This document shows positions 33,729 through 43,222 of a stretch of DNA of 64,000 nt, piece by piece (the stretch's first letter is position 1; the number at the start of each line of letters is the position of its first letter). The notes under the pieces were generated by a model, which was not told the origin of the DNA, made no database searches, and was given only the letters and a program-made list of their open reading frames with translations. Position numbers and translations under genes: made by a program. The stretch is from Mitsuaria sp. PDC51 (GTDB taxonomy: Bacteria; Pseudomonadota; Gammaproteobacteria; Burkholderiales; Burkholderiaceae_C): assembly GCF_900113225.1 (NCBI RefSeq), contig NZ_FOZE01000002.1, positions 1,612,001-1,676,000 of the forward strand. The letters are read 5' to 3'.

Positions 33729-35042
33729 ATGACCCTGCGTGTCCTGACCGGCATCACGACCACCGGCACCCTGCACCTCGGCAACTATGTCGGCGCGGTG
33801 CGCCGCGCCATCGCGGCCAGCCGCGAGCCCGGCGTCGAGAGCTTCTTCTTCATGGCCGACTACCACGCGCTGATCAAGTGCGACGAGCCGGCCCGCATCG
33901 AAGCCTCGCGCCTGCAGATCGCCGCCACCTGGCTGGCCGCCGGCCTGGACACGAGCCGGGTGGTGTTCTACCGCCAGAGCGACATCCCCGAGATCCCCGA
34001 ACTGACCTGGCTGCTGACCTGCGTCACCTCCAAGGGCCAGATGAACCGCGCCCATGCGTACAAGGCCTCGGTGGATGCCAACGTCGCCGCGGGCGAGGAC
34101 CCGGACGCCGGTATCACGATGGGTTTGTACAGCTATCCGATCCTGATGGCCGCGGACATCCTGATGTTCAACGCCCATCGCGTGCCGGTCGGCAAGGATC
34201 AGGCGCAGCACATCGAGATGGCGCGCGACGTCGCGCAGCGCTTCAACCACACCTTCAAGGCCGAGCTGTTCGTGCTGCCCGAGGCCAGCATCGACGAGGA
34301 GATGGAGCTGCTGCCGGGTCTGGACGGTCGCAAGATGTCCAAGAGCTACGACAACGTGATCCCGCTGTTCGAAGGCGGCGCGAGGGCCCTGCGCGAGGCG
34401 ATCTCCAAGATCGTGACCGACTCGCGCCTGCCCGGCGAGCCCAAGGAGACCGAGGGCTCGCACCTGGTCCAGATCTACGACGCGTTCGCCACGCCGGCGC
34501 AGCGCCAGGCCTTCCGCGCTGCGCTGCACGGCGGCCTGTCCTGGGGCGAGGCCAAGGACCAGCTGTTCGCGCTGGTCGATGCCGAGATCGGCCCGATGCG
34601 CGAGCGCTACGACGCGCTGATGGCCAACCCCGAGAAGATCGAGGCCATCCTGATGGAAGGCGCCGCCAGGGCCCGCGCCATCGCCGCGCCGCTGCTGGCC
34701 CGCGCCCGCGAGGCCGTCGGCCTGCGCCGCTTCCAGCCGCTGGCCGCGCCGGTCGCGCAGGCGGTCAAGGTCAAGTCGACCGTCCCCGCGTTCAAGCAGT
34801 ACCGCGAATCCGACGGGCTCTTCTACTTCAAGCTGCTCGCCGCCGACGGCACGCTGCTGCTGCAGAGCACCGGCCTGCCGCAGGGCAAGGAAGCCGGCCA
34901 GTGGGTCGCCAAGCTCAAGCGCGACGGCGCTGCGGCGCTCGATGGCGCGCCGGTGTCCAGAGAAGTGGGCGACGGGCTGCTGCTGCCGGCGCTCGAGGCG
35001 CTGGTCGCGGCGGAGCTCGAGGCGGCGGCCGCCAAGGGCTGA
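33729..35042 (+). CDS. trpS: Tryptophanyl-tRNA synthetase with C-terminal extension
   Basis: This 437-residue class I synthetase charges tRNA-Trp. The HIGH-like TLHLGNYVG and KMSKS (in [13 protein letters not shown]) are intact, and the catalytic core ends near 335, the usual length of TrpS. The extra C-terminal part contains, at about 355-400, a segment ([15 protein letters not shown], then [10 protein letters not shown]) that looks like a DUF1508/YegP-type beta module. Such extensions are known in betaproteobacterial TrpS, but the function is unclear. ATG 33729 gives [19 protein letters not shown] at 33689-33694 is a possible -10. Confidence 0.95.
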   Translation: MTLRVLTGITTTGTLHLGNYVGAVRRAIAASREPGVESFFFMADYHALIKCDEPARIEASRLQIAATWLAAGLDTSRVVFYRQSDIPEIPELTWLLTCVTSKGQMNRAHAYKASVDANVAAGEDPDAGITMGLYSYPILMAADILMFNAHRVPVGKDQAQHIEMARDVAQRFNHTFKAELFVLPEASIDEEMELLPGLDGRKMSKSYDNVIPLFEGGARALREAISKIVTDSRLPGEPKETEGSHLVQIYDAFATPAQRQAFRAALHGGLSWGEAKDQLFALVDAEIGPMRERYDALMANPEKIEAILMEGAARARAIAAPLLARAREAVGLRRFQPLAAPVAQAVKVKSTVPAFKQYRESDGLFYFKLLAADGTLLLQSTGLPQGKEAGQWVAKLKRDGAAALDGAPVSREVGDGLLLPALEALVAAELEAAAAKG

Positions 35043-35067
35043 GCGTCTACCCCCGTGTCCAAAGGAA

Positions 35068-35082
35068 ACCCTGGTTTAGGGT
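35068..35082. promoter_or_regulatory. ACCCT-N5-AGGGT dyad upstream of acyl-CoA ligase
   Basis: A 5-bp-arm inverted repeat with GGTTT between the arms lies 113 bases before the ligase start. It could be an operator or part of a trpS end structure; nothing else is evident in the 153-base gap apart from the AAGGAG ribosome-binding site. Confidence 0.25.
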
Positions 35083-35195
35083 GCCAAGTCGATCACGGTC
35101 ATCGAAGAAACCCGCTCGTTGCCTCGCGCGGGCCGGCGTAGTCTCCGGCGCTGATTCCGTCCGGTTTCAGCACCATCACAACAAGGAGACCACCG

Positions 35196-36899
35196 ATGTC
35201 CACGACCCGCCTGCCGGCTGATTCCCTCGCGTTGCAACGCCTGTACGCCTGGGAGCTCGACACGCCGAACCGGGTCACGCTGCGCCAGCCGATGGGCGGC
35301 GGCGTGGTGAAGGACTTCACCTGGAAGGAAGTCGCGGACCAGGCCCGCCGCATGGCCGCCCACCTGAAGACGCTGGGCCTGGAGCAGGGCTGGGAACCGG
35401 GCGCGCGTGTCGCCATCCTGTCGAAGAACTGCGCCTGGTGGCTGATGAGCGACCTCGCCATCTGGATGGCGGGCTACGTCAGCGTGCCGCTGTACCCGAC
35501 GCTGGCCGCGGACACCATCCACCAGATCCTCAGCCACAGCGAGTCCAAGCTGCTCTTCGTCGGCAAGCTCGACGGCTGGGAAGGCATGCGGCCCGGCGTG
35601 CCGCTGGGGCTGCCGTGCATCTCCTATCCGGTCTCGCCGGAGGACGCGCAGGACGCCTACGACCACTGGGACGCGATCTGCGCCGAGACGCCGCCGCTCA
35701 AGGGCAAGCCGACCCGCGGCGCCGATGAGCTGGCCACCATCATCTACACCTCCGGCACGACCGGCGCGCCCAAGGGCGTGATGCACTCGTTCGGCAACTT
35801 CGCCTGGGCGATCGGCTCGGGCCTGAAGCGCATCCCGCTGACCGAGTCCGACCGCATGCTGTCCTACCTGCCGCTGGCGCATGTGGTCGAGCGGGCGCTG
35901 GTCGAGCACGGCTGGCTGCACACCGGCATGACGGTGTACTTCGCCGAGAGCCTGGACACTTTTGCCGCCGACCTGCAGCGCGCCCGGCCGACGGTCTTCT
36001 TCTCGGTCCCGCGGCTGTGGACCAAGTTCCAGCAGGGCGTTCAGGCCAAGGTGCCGCAGCCCAAGCTCGAGCGGCTGCTCAAGCTGCCGATCATCGGCAA
36101 GCTGGTGCGCAGGAAGATCCTCAAGGCGCTGGGCCTGGACGAATGCAAGTTTGCCGCCGGCGGTGCCGCGCCGATGCCGGTCGCGCTGCTGAAGTGGTAC
36201 CGCGCGCTGGGCCTGCCGATCAACGAGGGCTACGGCATGACCGAGAACCTGGCGCTGTCCCACATCACCGTGCCGGGCCAGGACCAGATCGGCAGCGTCG
36301 GGCCCGCTTACGACGGCGTGCAGGTGCGCCTGGATCCGATCACCGGCGAGCTGCAGATGAAGAGCCAGGCGCTGATGCTGGGCTACTACAAGCAGCCGGA
36401 ACTGACGGCCGAGACGCTCACCGCCGACGGCTGGCTGCACACCGGCGACAAGGCGGAGATCTCCGACAAGGGCGCGCTCGCGGGCTGCGTGCGCATCACC
36501 GGCCGGGTGAAGGATCTCTTCAAGACCAGCAAGGGCAAGTACGTGTCGCCGGCGCCGATCGAGGACCGGCTGTCGACGCATCCCGCGATCGAGGCCTGCG
36601 CGGTGACCGGCGCCAACTTCGCGCAGCCGGTGGGCATCGCGATGCTGTCGCCCGAGGCCGCCGCGCGCGACCGCGGCGCGCTGGAGCAGGAACTGGCCGC
36701 CCACCTGGAGAAGGTCAATGCGCGCCTGGACCCGCACGAGCAGCTCGAGTGCCTGATCGTGACGGCCACGCCGTGGACGGTCGACAACGGCCTGATCACG
36801 CCGACGTTCAAGGTGCGCCGCAACCGGGTCGACGAGGTCTACGGCCCGCGCCTGGAAAACTGGATCGGTCAGCGCCGGAAAGTCATCTGGGCCGACTGA
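35196..36899 (+). CDS. Long-chain acyl-CoA ligase (AMP-binding, FadD/ACSL-like)
   Basis: This 567-residue ANL-superfamily enzyme activates a carboxylic acid as acyl-AMP and transfers it to CoA. The P-loop IIYTSGTTGAPKGVMHS lies near residue 182, with YGMTENLALSH, DGWLHTGDKAEI and RVKDLFKTSKGKYVSPAPIE as later core motifs. The overall pattern fits long-chain fatty acid ligases; chain length cannot be read from the sequence. The catalytic Lys near the C-terminus may be in the TPTFKVRRNRV segment, as in long-chain types. AAGGAG precedes ATG 35196. It is followed by a small DUF1232 gene on the same strand. Confidence 0.9.
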   Translation: MSTTRLPADSLALQRLYAWELDTPNRVTLRQPMGGGVVKDFTWKEVADQARRMAAHLKTLGLEQGWEPGARVAILSKNCAWWLMSDLAIWMAGYVSVPLYPTLAADTIHQILSHSESKLLFVGKLDGWEGMRPGVPLGLPCISYPVSPEDAQDAYDHWDAICAETPPLKGKPTRGADELATIIYTSGTTGAPKGVMHSFGNFAWAIGSGLKRIPLTESDRMLSYLPLAHVVERALVEHGWLHTGMTVYFAESLDTFAADLQRARPTVFFSVPRLWTKFQQGVQAKVPQPKLERLLKLPIIGKLVRRKILKALGLDECKFAAGGAAPMPVALLKWYRALGLPINEGYGMTENLALSHITVPGQDQIGSVGPAYDGVQVRLDPITGELQMKSQALMLGYYKQPELTAETLTADGWLHTGDKAEISDKGALAGCVRITGRVKDLFKTSKGKYVSPAPIEDRLSTHPAIEACAVTGANFAQPVGIAMLSPEAAARDRGALEQELAAHLEKVNARLDPHEQLECLIVTATPWTVDNGLITPTFKVRRNRVDEVYGPRLENWIGQRRKVIWAD

Positions 36900-36932
36900 G
36901 CCCCGCTCGCGCGATGAGGGCATGATGCGCGG

Positions 36933-37337
36933 ATGAAACGCGGATCCCTCAAGCGCTGGGCGGCCCTGCTCAAGGGCGAGCTGCTCACCGTCTTCTACGC
37001 GGCCCGCGATCCCGAGGCGCCCTGGCTGGCGCGCCTTGTCGCGATCGCGGTCGCCGCCTACGCGCTCAGCCCGATCGACCTGATCCCGGATTTCATCCCG
37101 GTGCTGGGCCTGCTCGACGACCTGATCCTGGTGCCGCTGGGCTTCTGGCTGGTGCTGCGCCTGATGCCGCCGGCGGTGATCGCCCGGGCGCGCCAGCGCG
37201 CCGCCGCGCAGCGCGGCCGCTTGCCGCGCAACCTCAAGGTGGCCGGCGCGATCGTGGTGGTGTGGGTGCTGCTGCTGGCGCTGCTCGTCATGTGGCTGGT
37301 GGGCCGCTCCGGCGGCGCACCCGCCGGGACCGTCTGA
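36933..37337 (+). CDS. DUF1232 (YkvA-like) membrane protein
   Basis: This 134-residue protein has the DUF1232 hallmark [26 protein letters not shown] between residues 40 and 66. A second hydrophobic helix lies near 104-123 ([21 protein letters not shown]). The family is small, membrane-associated and of unknown function. It starts 33 bases after the acyl-CoA ligase and may be cotranscribed. It converges with a LysR gene. Confidence 0.88.
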   Translation: MKRGSLKRWAALLKGELLTVFYAARDPEAPWLARLVAIAVAAYALSPIDLIPDFIPVLGLLDDLILVPLGFWLVLRLMPPAVIARARQRAAAQRGRLPRNLKVAGAIVVVWVLLLALLVMWLVGRSGGAPAGTV

Positions 37338-37344
37338 GCTCGCG

Positions 37345-38259
37345 TCAATCGGGCCCGAGGCCCTTCTTCGCCAGCGTCTCCGCCACCCACTCGATGAAGA
37401 CGCGCATGCGCGCCGAGACATAGCGGTTGGGCGAATAGACCAGGTAGACCGGCACCGCGTTGTGATGCCATTCGGGGAACAGCGGCACCAGCTCGCCGCT
37501 GTCGAGCTGGTCCTGCACCGCGTACCGGGCCAGCTGCACGACGCCCAGGCCGGCCAGGCCGGCCGCGACATAGGCGTTGCTGTCGTTGACGTCCAGCCGC
37601 CGACGGCCCTCGATCTCGACGCGCTCGTCGCCGCGATGGAAGACGAAGGGGAACACCCGCCCGGTGCGCGACGAGAAGTAGCCCACCGCCTGATGCGGCT
37701 CCTGGTCCAGGTCCTGCGGCGCCAGCGGCGTGCCGTGCTTCTGGAGGTAGGCCGGCGCGGCGCAGGTGCAGAACTGGATCTGCCCGACCCGCCGCGCCAC
37801 CAGCCCGGCATCCTGCACCGCGCCCACGCGCAGCACGAAATCGACGTTGTCGACCAGCAGGTCGATCGCGCGGTCGCTCACGCCCAGCGCGATCTGGATG
37901 TCGGGGTAGCGGTCATGGAAGTCCGCCAGCGCCGGGATCAGCACCCGCGAGCCGGTCAGCGTCGTCACGTCCACGCGCAGGCGGCCGCGGGGCTTGCTCT
38001 GGTCGTGGAGCATCCCCTGGTCGATGGCCTCCAGCTCGCTGAGCAGGGCCATGGTGCGCTCGTAATAGGCGGCGCCGTCCTGCGTGACGCTCACCTTGCG
38101 GGTGGTGCGCGTCAGCAACTGCACCCGCAGCCGCGCTTCCAGCGCCTGCACCAGGCGCGTCAAGCTGGCCTTGGGCAGGTCCATCGAGTCGGCCGCCTTG
38201 GTGAAGCTGCCGGTTTCCACCACCCGGGCGAACGCCCGCATTTGCACGATCCGGTCCAT
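37345..38259 (-). CDS. LysR-family transcriptional regulator
   Basis: This 304-residue LTTR has an N-terminal winged helix (about 1-60, AFARVVETGSFTKAADSMDLPKASLTRLVQALE) and a periplasmic-binding-like effector domain (about 90-295). Its pattern (GRLRVDVTTLTGSRVLIPAL, LVDNVDFVLRVG) is the large CrgA/DmlR-like subgroup. ATG 38259 is preferred over GTG 38265 because GAGGG sits 5 bases before the ATG. The target is unclear, since no divergent gene is close; AT-rich direct repeats lie 150-190 bases upstream. Confidence 0.9.
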   Translation of the reverse strand: MDRIVQMRAFARVVETGSFTKAADSMDLPKASLTRLVQALEARLRVQLLTRTTRKVSVTQDGAAYYERTMALLSELEAIDQGMLHDQSKPRGRLRVDVTTLTGSRVLIPALADFHDRYPDIQIALGVSDRAIDLLVDNVDFVLRVGAVQDAGLVARRVGQIQFCTCAAPAYLQKHGTPLAPQDLDQEPHQAVGYFSSRTGRVFPFVFHRGDERVEIEGRRRLDVNDSNAYVAAGLAGLGVVQLARYAVQDQLDSGELVPLFPEWHHNAVPVYLVYSPNRYVSARMRVFIEWVAETLAKKGLGPD

Positions 38260-38406
38260 CGACACCCTCGCTCTGGCGGCCCGGAAGATGGGGGACTGCT
38301 GGCGGGCCGACGGGCGATTCTCAGGGAATCCGCACGGTCGTGCGCGTTCCGCTCCGAATCGGCCTTTTGCGCCGCGTTCTGGTGCCCCGTTTCAGCGCGC
38401 CGGGGC

Positions 38407-38449
38407 GAATATCGATTGAATATCTCCTCGGTCGACACGAGTATCGATT
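38407..38449. promoter_or_regulatory. Repeated GA(A/G)TATCGATT elements upstream of LysR
   Basis: GAATATCGATT at 38407-38417 recurs as GAGTATCGATT at 38439-38449, exactly 32 bases apart, and a partial copy GAATATC follows the first at an 11-base step. The block is AT-rich within GC-rich DNA. It may be a regulator site or part of the LysR promoter. The rest of the 408-base gap 38260-38667 holds the DUF4148 terminator and no gene. Confidence 0.35.
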
Positions 38450-38489
38450 CGCGCATCACCCTGAATTCGGCTTAAATACAACTTAAGTA

Positions 38490-38532
38490 AAAGAAAACCC
38501 CCTCGGCGAGCAGTGGCTCATCCGAGGGGGGT
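38490..38532 (-). terminator. Terminator downstream of the DUF4148 gene
   Basis: Arms CCCCCTCGG (38498-38506) and CCGAGGGGG (38522-38530) enclose a 15-base loop. On the minus strand the stem is followed by TTTTCTTTTAC. It lies about 135 bases after the DUF4148 stop. Confidence 0.75.
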
Positions 38533-38667
38533 ATAGGCGGTCGGCGACGGACAGGAGGGTGGAGTGCGGAGAACCGCCGCCGACCAGGGCCGAAGCCCTT
38601 GACCCAAAAATCGCTCTCAGGAATCTATTGTTCGAGTTCTCTCAGGAGGGGACAGGAAACGAGTCGC

Positions 38668-38991
38668 TCAGCGGCCGGCGACGGCGGTGGCCGGGGCGCT
38701 GCCGCCGAACTTCTTCACCAGGGTCGCGTAGTACGGCGAGCTGCGCAGTTCGGCGTAGCGCGCCTTGGCGGCATCGCGGCGGGCGTTGTCGTAGCCGTAG
38801 GTCTCCGACTGCTCGACGGCGGCCAGGCCCGATTCGCGGTAGATCTCCAGGTCGGCCAGCACTTCGGCGCGGCTCACGGCGCTGGGGGTGTTGACCGGCT
38901 GGGTGTGGGGGTTGTCGTTGGCCATCGCACTGCCGGCCACCAGGGCGGCGGAAGCGAACAGGACGGAAGCGAGGATGTTCTTGGTGCTCAT
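38668..38991 (-). CDS. DUF4148 exported protein
   Basis: This 107-residue protein has a signal peptide (1-24, MSTKNILASVLFASAALVAG then AMA). The mature part has the DUF4148 pattern SRAEVLADLEIYRESGLAAVEQSETYGYDNARRDAAKARYAEL-like helix with a conserved Tyr/Arg-rich motif. Such small periplasmic proteins are very common in Burkholderiales and of unknown function. AAAGGAAAG lies just before the ATG. It is monocistronic, with a terminator downstream and a perfect dyad about 190 bases upstream. Confidence 0.85.
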   Translation of the reverse strand: MSTKNILASVLFASAALVAGSAMANDNPHTQPVNTPSAVSRAEVLADLEIYRESGLAAVEQSETYGYDNARRDAAKARYAELRSSPYYATLVKKFGGSAPATAVAGR

Positions 38992-39183
38992 GATCTTTCC
39001 TTTCGGTTTCGGTCCCAGGGCGATCAGCGAAGGGGCACGGGTGGAGGATTCGACCCGACGATTGCGCTTGGGATGCCACTGGGTTTCTCTTGAATTCCGC
39101 CGGTTGCCCGGAGGTTTCAGCCGTCGCCTCGTGGAAATTTCCTGGAGCGGTTTCGATGTGTCGATGGGCTGAACTATGAGCGA

Positions 39184-39199
39184 TAAGGGTTGACCCTTA
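39184..39199. promoter_or_regulatory. TAAGGGT-TG-ACCCTTA dyad between DUF4148 and LysE genes
   Basis: This is a perfect 7-bp-arm inverted repeat. It lies about 190 bases from both flanking genes in the 397-base gap 38992-39388, which otherwise shows no gene. The core AGGGT-N2-RCCCT recurs upstream of the POT transporter at 52513. Confidence 0.35.
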
Positions 39200-39388
39200 A
39201 ATCCATTCGCTTGCAACACTCCGTTGAAAAGATCGGAACAATCGGCATTCGCGCCGGCGGCGGCCGATATTCCCGCGCGCAGTGCGCGCGGCGTCCCCCG
39301 GAAGGGGCGTGATGGCGCATGGCGCCCGCCGCGCGGGGGGGAAGGGCGAGGGGCAGGCATGATGTCGGCCTTTCGGGAGACGCCTTCG

Positions 39389-40057
39389 ATGCTCGGTACC
39401 CTCGACCTCGGCCTGTTCATCGCCTCCGGGCTGCTGCTCAACATGACACCCGGTCCGGACTCGCTCCTGATCATGGCGCGCAGCGCCACCCAGGGTTTCC
39501 GCGCCGGCTCCGCGGCCGCGCTGGGCATCGGGGCCGGCACCTGCGTGCATGTGCTGGCGGCGGCGCTGGGACTGTCGGCGCTGCTGTCCGCTTCGGCGGC
39601 GGCCTTCACCGTGGTCAAGCTGCTCGGCGCGGCCTACCTGATCTACCTCGGCGCGGGGATGCTCTTCAAGCGTCGCGCCGCCGCGGCGGAGAGCGGCTCC
39701 CCCGGATCCCTCCAAGGCATGCCCCCGCCGGCGCCATTGCCGCTGCGCCGGATCTTCGCGCAGGGCTTCCTGACCAATGTCTTGAACCCCAAGGTCGGGC
39801 TGTTCTTCCTGGCCTTCGTGCCGCAGTTCATCTCGGCCGACGCGCCGAGCAAGGCCGCCGCCTTCCTCTTCCTGGGGGCGATCTTCAACGTGAACGGCAT
39901 GGTGTGGTGTCACCTGCTGGCCTGGTCGAGCGCCGCCGCGGGTGCCCGCGCGCGCGGTCAGGCCTGGGCGCAGGTCCTGGGCCGCTGGCTCAACCGCGGC
40001 ATCGGCGCGCTGTTCCTGGCCTTTGGCGTGCGCTTGGCGGTCGCCGAGGTGGGCTAG
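39389..40057 (+). CDS. LysE/RhtB family exporter
   Basis: This 222-residue inner-membrane protein has about six helices. It opens with LDLGLFIASGLLLNMTPGPDSLLIMARSATQGFRAG, the LysE family signature with MTPGPD and the G-rich helix. Family members export amino acids or homoserine lactones; the substrate is not deducible. Other starts exist at 39359 and 39362; 39389 gives the usual distance to the first helix, and GGGAGA lies upstream. Between 112 and 123 a Pro-rich loop links the two halves. It is followed by an MFS gene 78 bases on. Confidence 0.87.
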   Translation: MLGTLDLGLFIASGLLLNMTPGPDSLLIMARSATQGFRAGSAAALGIGAGTCVHVLAAALGLSALLSASAAAFTVVKLLGAAYLIYLGAGMLFKRRAAAAESGSPGSLQGMPPPAPLPLRRIFAQGFLTNVLNPKVGLFFLAFVPQFISADAPSKAAAFLFLGAIFNVNGMVWCHLLAWSSAAAGARARGQAWAQVLGRWLNRGIGALFLAFGVRLAVAEVG

Positions 40058-40135
40058 CCCGACCGCGGTGCGCGTGGCGTTCGGTTCGTCCGAACCGGAC
40101 GTGAGGGATTTCCATCGCGGGAGTAGTCTGCCGGC

Positions 40136-41482
40136 ATGACTGCCAAGACTCCTCCCCTGACCGGCGGTGCGATGCCGCCGGCCTCCGGCCAGCCCGGGCG
40201 CTACACGCCGCACGAGAAACGCGATCGCATCCTGGCGATCGTCGGCGCCTCCTCCGGCAACCTGGTCGAGTGGTTCGACTTCTACGTCTACGCCTTCACC
40301 TCGATCTATTTCGCGCACGCCTTCTTCCCGAAGGGCGACCCGACGGTCCAGCTGCTCAACACGGCGGGCGTGTTCGCAGCCGGTTTCCTGATGCGGCCGA
40401 TCGGCGGCTGGCTGTTCGGCCGCATCGCCGACAAGCAGGGCCGCAAGACGGCCATGATGATCTCGGTCCTCATGATGTGCGGCGGCTCGCTGGCCATCGC
40501 CTTCATGCCGACCTACGAAACCATCGGCGTGATGGCGCCCACCCTGCTGCTGCTGGCGCGGCTGTTCCAGGGGCTGTCGGTGGGTGGCGAGTACGGCACC
40601 AGCGCCACCTACATGAGCGAGGTGGCGCTGCGCGGGCAGCGCGGCTTCTACGCGTCCTTCCAGTACGTGACGCTGATCGGCGGCCAGTTGCTGGCGGTGC
40701 TGGTGGTCGCGATCCTGGAGCAGACCCTGACCGACGCCCAGATGCATGCCTGGGGCTGGCGCATCCCGTTCGTGGCGGGCGCCGCGACCGCGGTGATTGC
40801 CTTCTACCTGCGCCGCTCGCTGGCCGAGACCGCCAAGGCCGAGCAGCTCGAGCGCAAGGAAGCCGGATCGATGCGCGAGCTCTTCAGCAAGCACATGAAG
40901 CCCTTCCTGATCGTGCTGGGCTTCACCGCGGGCGGGTCGCTGGCCTTCTACACCTACACCACCTACATGCAGAAATATCTGGTGCTGAGCGTGGGCATGG
41001 ACAAGAAGGTGGCCAGCACCGTGATGACCGCGGCGCTGTTCGTCTACATGTGCATGCAGCCGCTGTTCGGCGCCCTGTCGGACCGCATCGGGCGGCGCAC
41101 CTCGATGCTGTGGTTCGGCCTGCTCGGGGCGCTGGGCACCTGGCCGCTGCTGTCGGCGCTCAAGGGCGTGCACAGCCCCTATGCGGCCTTCGGGCTGATC
41201 GTCGTGGCGATGGCCATCGTCTCGCTGTACACCTCCATCGGGGGCCTCATCAAGGCGGAGATGTTCCCGCCCGAGATCCGCGCGCTGGGCGTCGGGCTCT
41301 CCTATGCGATCGGCAACGCGATCTTCGGCGGCTCGGCGGAGTACGTCGCGCTCAGCCTCAAGGCGGCGAATGTCGAGAGCGCGTTCTACGTCTACGTCTC
41401 GGTGATGTGCCTGTTCGCCTTCCTCGTCTGCTTCCTGATGCCGGACCCGCGCAGGCATGGGCACCTGAACGACGTGCATTGA
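40136..41482 (+). CDS. MFS transporter of the metabolite:H+ symporter type (KgtP-like)
   Basis: This 448-residue 12-helix carrier begins its first helix with [28 protein letters not shown], close to the alpha-ketoglutarate permease KgtP. The loop 2-3 motif [14 protein letters not shown] and [17 protein letters not shown] are the MHS-family signatures. It probably takes up a dicarboxylate or related organic acid with protons. 2-Oxoglutarate is the best guess but is not proven. It has its own likely ribosome-binding site and converges with the SulP gene. Confidence 0.88.
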   Translation: MTAKTPPLTGGAMPPASGQPGRYTPHEKRDRILAIVGASSGNLVEWFDFYVYAFTSIYFAHAFFPKGDPTVQLLNTAGVFAAGFLMRPIGGWLFGRIADKQGRKTAMMISVLMMCGGSLAIAFMPTYETIGVMAPTLLLLARLFQGLSVGGEYGTSATYMSEVALRGQRGFYASFQYVTLIGGQLLAVLVVAILEQTLTDAQMHAWGWRIPFVAGAATAVIAFYLRRSLAETAKAEQLERKEAGSMRELFSKHMKPFLIVLGFTAGGSLAFYTYTTYMQKYLVLSVGMDKKVASTVMTAALFVYMCMQPLFGALSDRIGRRTSMLWFGLLGALGTWPLLSALKGVHSPYAAFGLIVVAMAIVSLYTSIGGLIKAEMFPPEIRALGVGLSYAIGNAIFGGSAEYVALSLKAANVESAFYVYVSVMCLFAFLVCFLMPDPRRHGHLNDVH

Positions 41483-41501
41483 CGCCGGAAGGCGGGAGCG
41501 A

Positions 41502-43151
41502 TCAGCGCCCTTCCCGGTCCTGCATGCCCAGGTGGTGGGACAGGTACAGCCGGCCGCGGAACCAGGACTCCCAGCCACTGACCTTGAGCCGGTCCAGCAC
41601 CGGCCCCTTGACCTCGCTGAGGTCGAGACGGCGGCCCTGGCGCTCCAGCGTCTCGTGCAGCTCCTTGAGCGCGCTCAGGCCGCTGAAGTCGATGGCGTTG
41701 ACCGGCGACATCTGCAGCAGCACCCGCTTCGTCGTCGGGTGCGTGTCCAGGTGGGCCTGGACGACGTCGGCGAGGCTGCGGCCGTTCAGGAACAGCAGGC
41801 TCTCGTCGATGCGCAGGCCCAGCACCTCGGGGTCGAGCACGACCTGGTGGCGCTCGACGTTGCGGTAATGCTCGGTGCCGGCGATGCGGCCGATCAGGGC
41901 CACATGCGGCCGCGCGCTGCGCTGCAGCAGCAGCGCGATCGCGCCGGCCACGCCCAGGCCCAGCGCGGCGGTGATGCCGACGAAGATCACCAGCAGCGTG
42001 ACCGCCACCATCAGCAGCGCCTCGGCGCGCGCGTAGCGCCAGGCGTCGGCATAGGGGCCGAACTTCAGCCCCGACAGGACCGCCACCATGATGCTGGCCG
42101 CCAGCACCGGCTTGGGCACCCAGGCCAGCAGCGGGGAGAGCGTCAGCAGCACCACGCCCATCAGCGCGGCGACGAAGACGCCAGTCATGCGGGTGCGGCT
42201 GCCCGCGTCGCTCATCAGCACGCTGCGCGAGAAGCTCGCCGCCGCCGGCATGCCGCCGGACACCGCCGCCGCCAGGTTGGCCGCGGCCAATCCCATCAGC
42301 TCGCGCCGCGCATCGACGCGCTGCCCGACCCGGCGCGCCAGCGATTCCGCGACCGCCAGGCTCGAGACATAGCCCAGCAGCCCGATCAGCGCCGCGCCGG
42401 GCAGCATCGCGGTCCAGAGCTCGGGATCGAGCCGCGGCGGCGTGAAGACCAGCGCCAGCGGCGGCAGCTCGCCGACGCGCGGCAGGCCTTGCGGGTCCCA
42501 GGCCCAGGCGATGCCGATGCCGGCCAGCAGCACCGCCAGCGGCGCGATGCGCGAGACGAAGCCCTTGGGCAGGCGCCGCACCGCCACCAGCGTCAGCAGC
42601 GAGACGACGCCGAACAGCGCCGCGACGCCGCGCCCGTCGAAGCCGTGGGCGCTCAGCGAGCGCCAGAGTTCCGGCAGCGTGCCGCCGCTGGCGGCCGAGC
42701 CGATCAGCACCGGCAGCTGGCTGGCGGCGATGGCGATGGTGGCGCCGGACTCGAAGCCGTGCAGCACCGGCACCGACAACAGCGCGGCCAGCGCATGCAG
42801 GCGCAGCAGCGCCGCGGCACCGAGGAACAGCCCGACCTCGGCGGCCAGCACCAGGGCGGCCTCGCTGGGGCTGACGCCGGCCGGCGCCAGCTGCAGCGTC
42901 TGCATGATCATCAGCGCCAGCACCGCGACCGGGCCGATGTTCAGGAAGGGACTGGAGCCCAGCGCCGCGTAGAACAGCGGCGGCAGCAGGCTGGCGTAGA
43001 GGCCGACCTGCGGCGGCAGGCCCGCGAGCATCGCGTAGGCCAGGCTCTGGGGGATCAGGAGCACGCTGACCACCACGGCGGCGACGAGGTCGTCGCGCAA
43101 GGCGTCGCGCAGGTAGGGCCGCAAGGCGGCGAGGGACGGCAACGGCGGCAT
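41502..43151 (-). CDS. SulP family anion transporter with STAS domain
   Basis: The protein has 549 residues. The membrane domain (about 15-400) shows VSVLLIPQSLAYAMLAGLPPQVGLYASLLPPLFYA and the helix 9-10 region SGGMPAAASFSRSVLM. A C-terminal STAS domain (about 435-545, MSPVNAIDFSGLSALKELHETLERQGRRL) follows. SulP proteins carry sulfate, bicarbonate or dicarboxylates; GGMPAAASFSRS is the usual substrate region but does not define the anion. Start ATG 43151 follows the open frame; the upstream extension is not hydrophobic or conserved. Confidence 0.9.
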   Translation of the reverse strand: MPPLPSLAALRPYLRDALRDDLVAAVVVSVLLIPQSLAYAMLAGLPPQVGLYASLLPPLFYAALGSSPFLNIGPVAVLALMIMQTLQLAPAGVSPSEAALVLAAEVGLFLGAAALLRLHALAALLSVPVLHGFESGATIAIAASQLPVLIGSAASGGTLPELWRSLSAHGFDGRGVAALFGVVSLLTLVAVRRLPKGFVSRIAPLAVLLAGIGIAWAWDPQGLPRVGELPPLALVFTPPRLDPELWTAMLPGAALIGLLGYVSSLAVAESLARRVGQRVDARRELMGLAAANLAAAVSGGMPAAASFSRSVLMSDAGSRTRMTGVFVAALMGVVLLTLSPLLAWVPKPVLAASIMVAVLSGLKFGPYADAWRYARAEALLMVAVTLLVIFVGITAALGLGVAGAIALLLQRSARPHVALIGRIAGTEHYRNVERHQVVLDPEVLGLRIDESLLFLNGRSLADVVQAHLDTHPTTKRVLLQMSPVNAIDFSGLSALKELHETLERQGRRLDLSEVKGPVLDRLKVSGWESWFRGRLYLSHHLGMQDREGR

Positions 43152-43222
43152 GAACGGGGGCGCCGCGGCAGCAGCGCGGCGCGCGGCAGTATAGGGGCCG
43201 GGCCGCCTGCCGCCGCCCGTGC

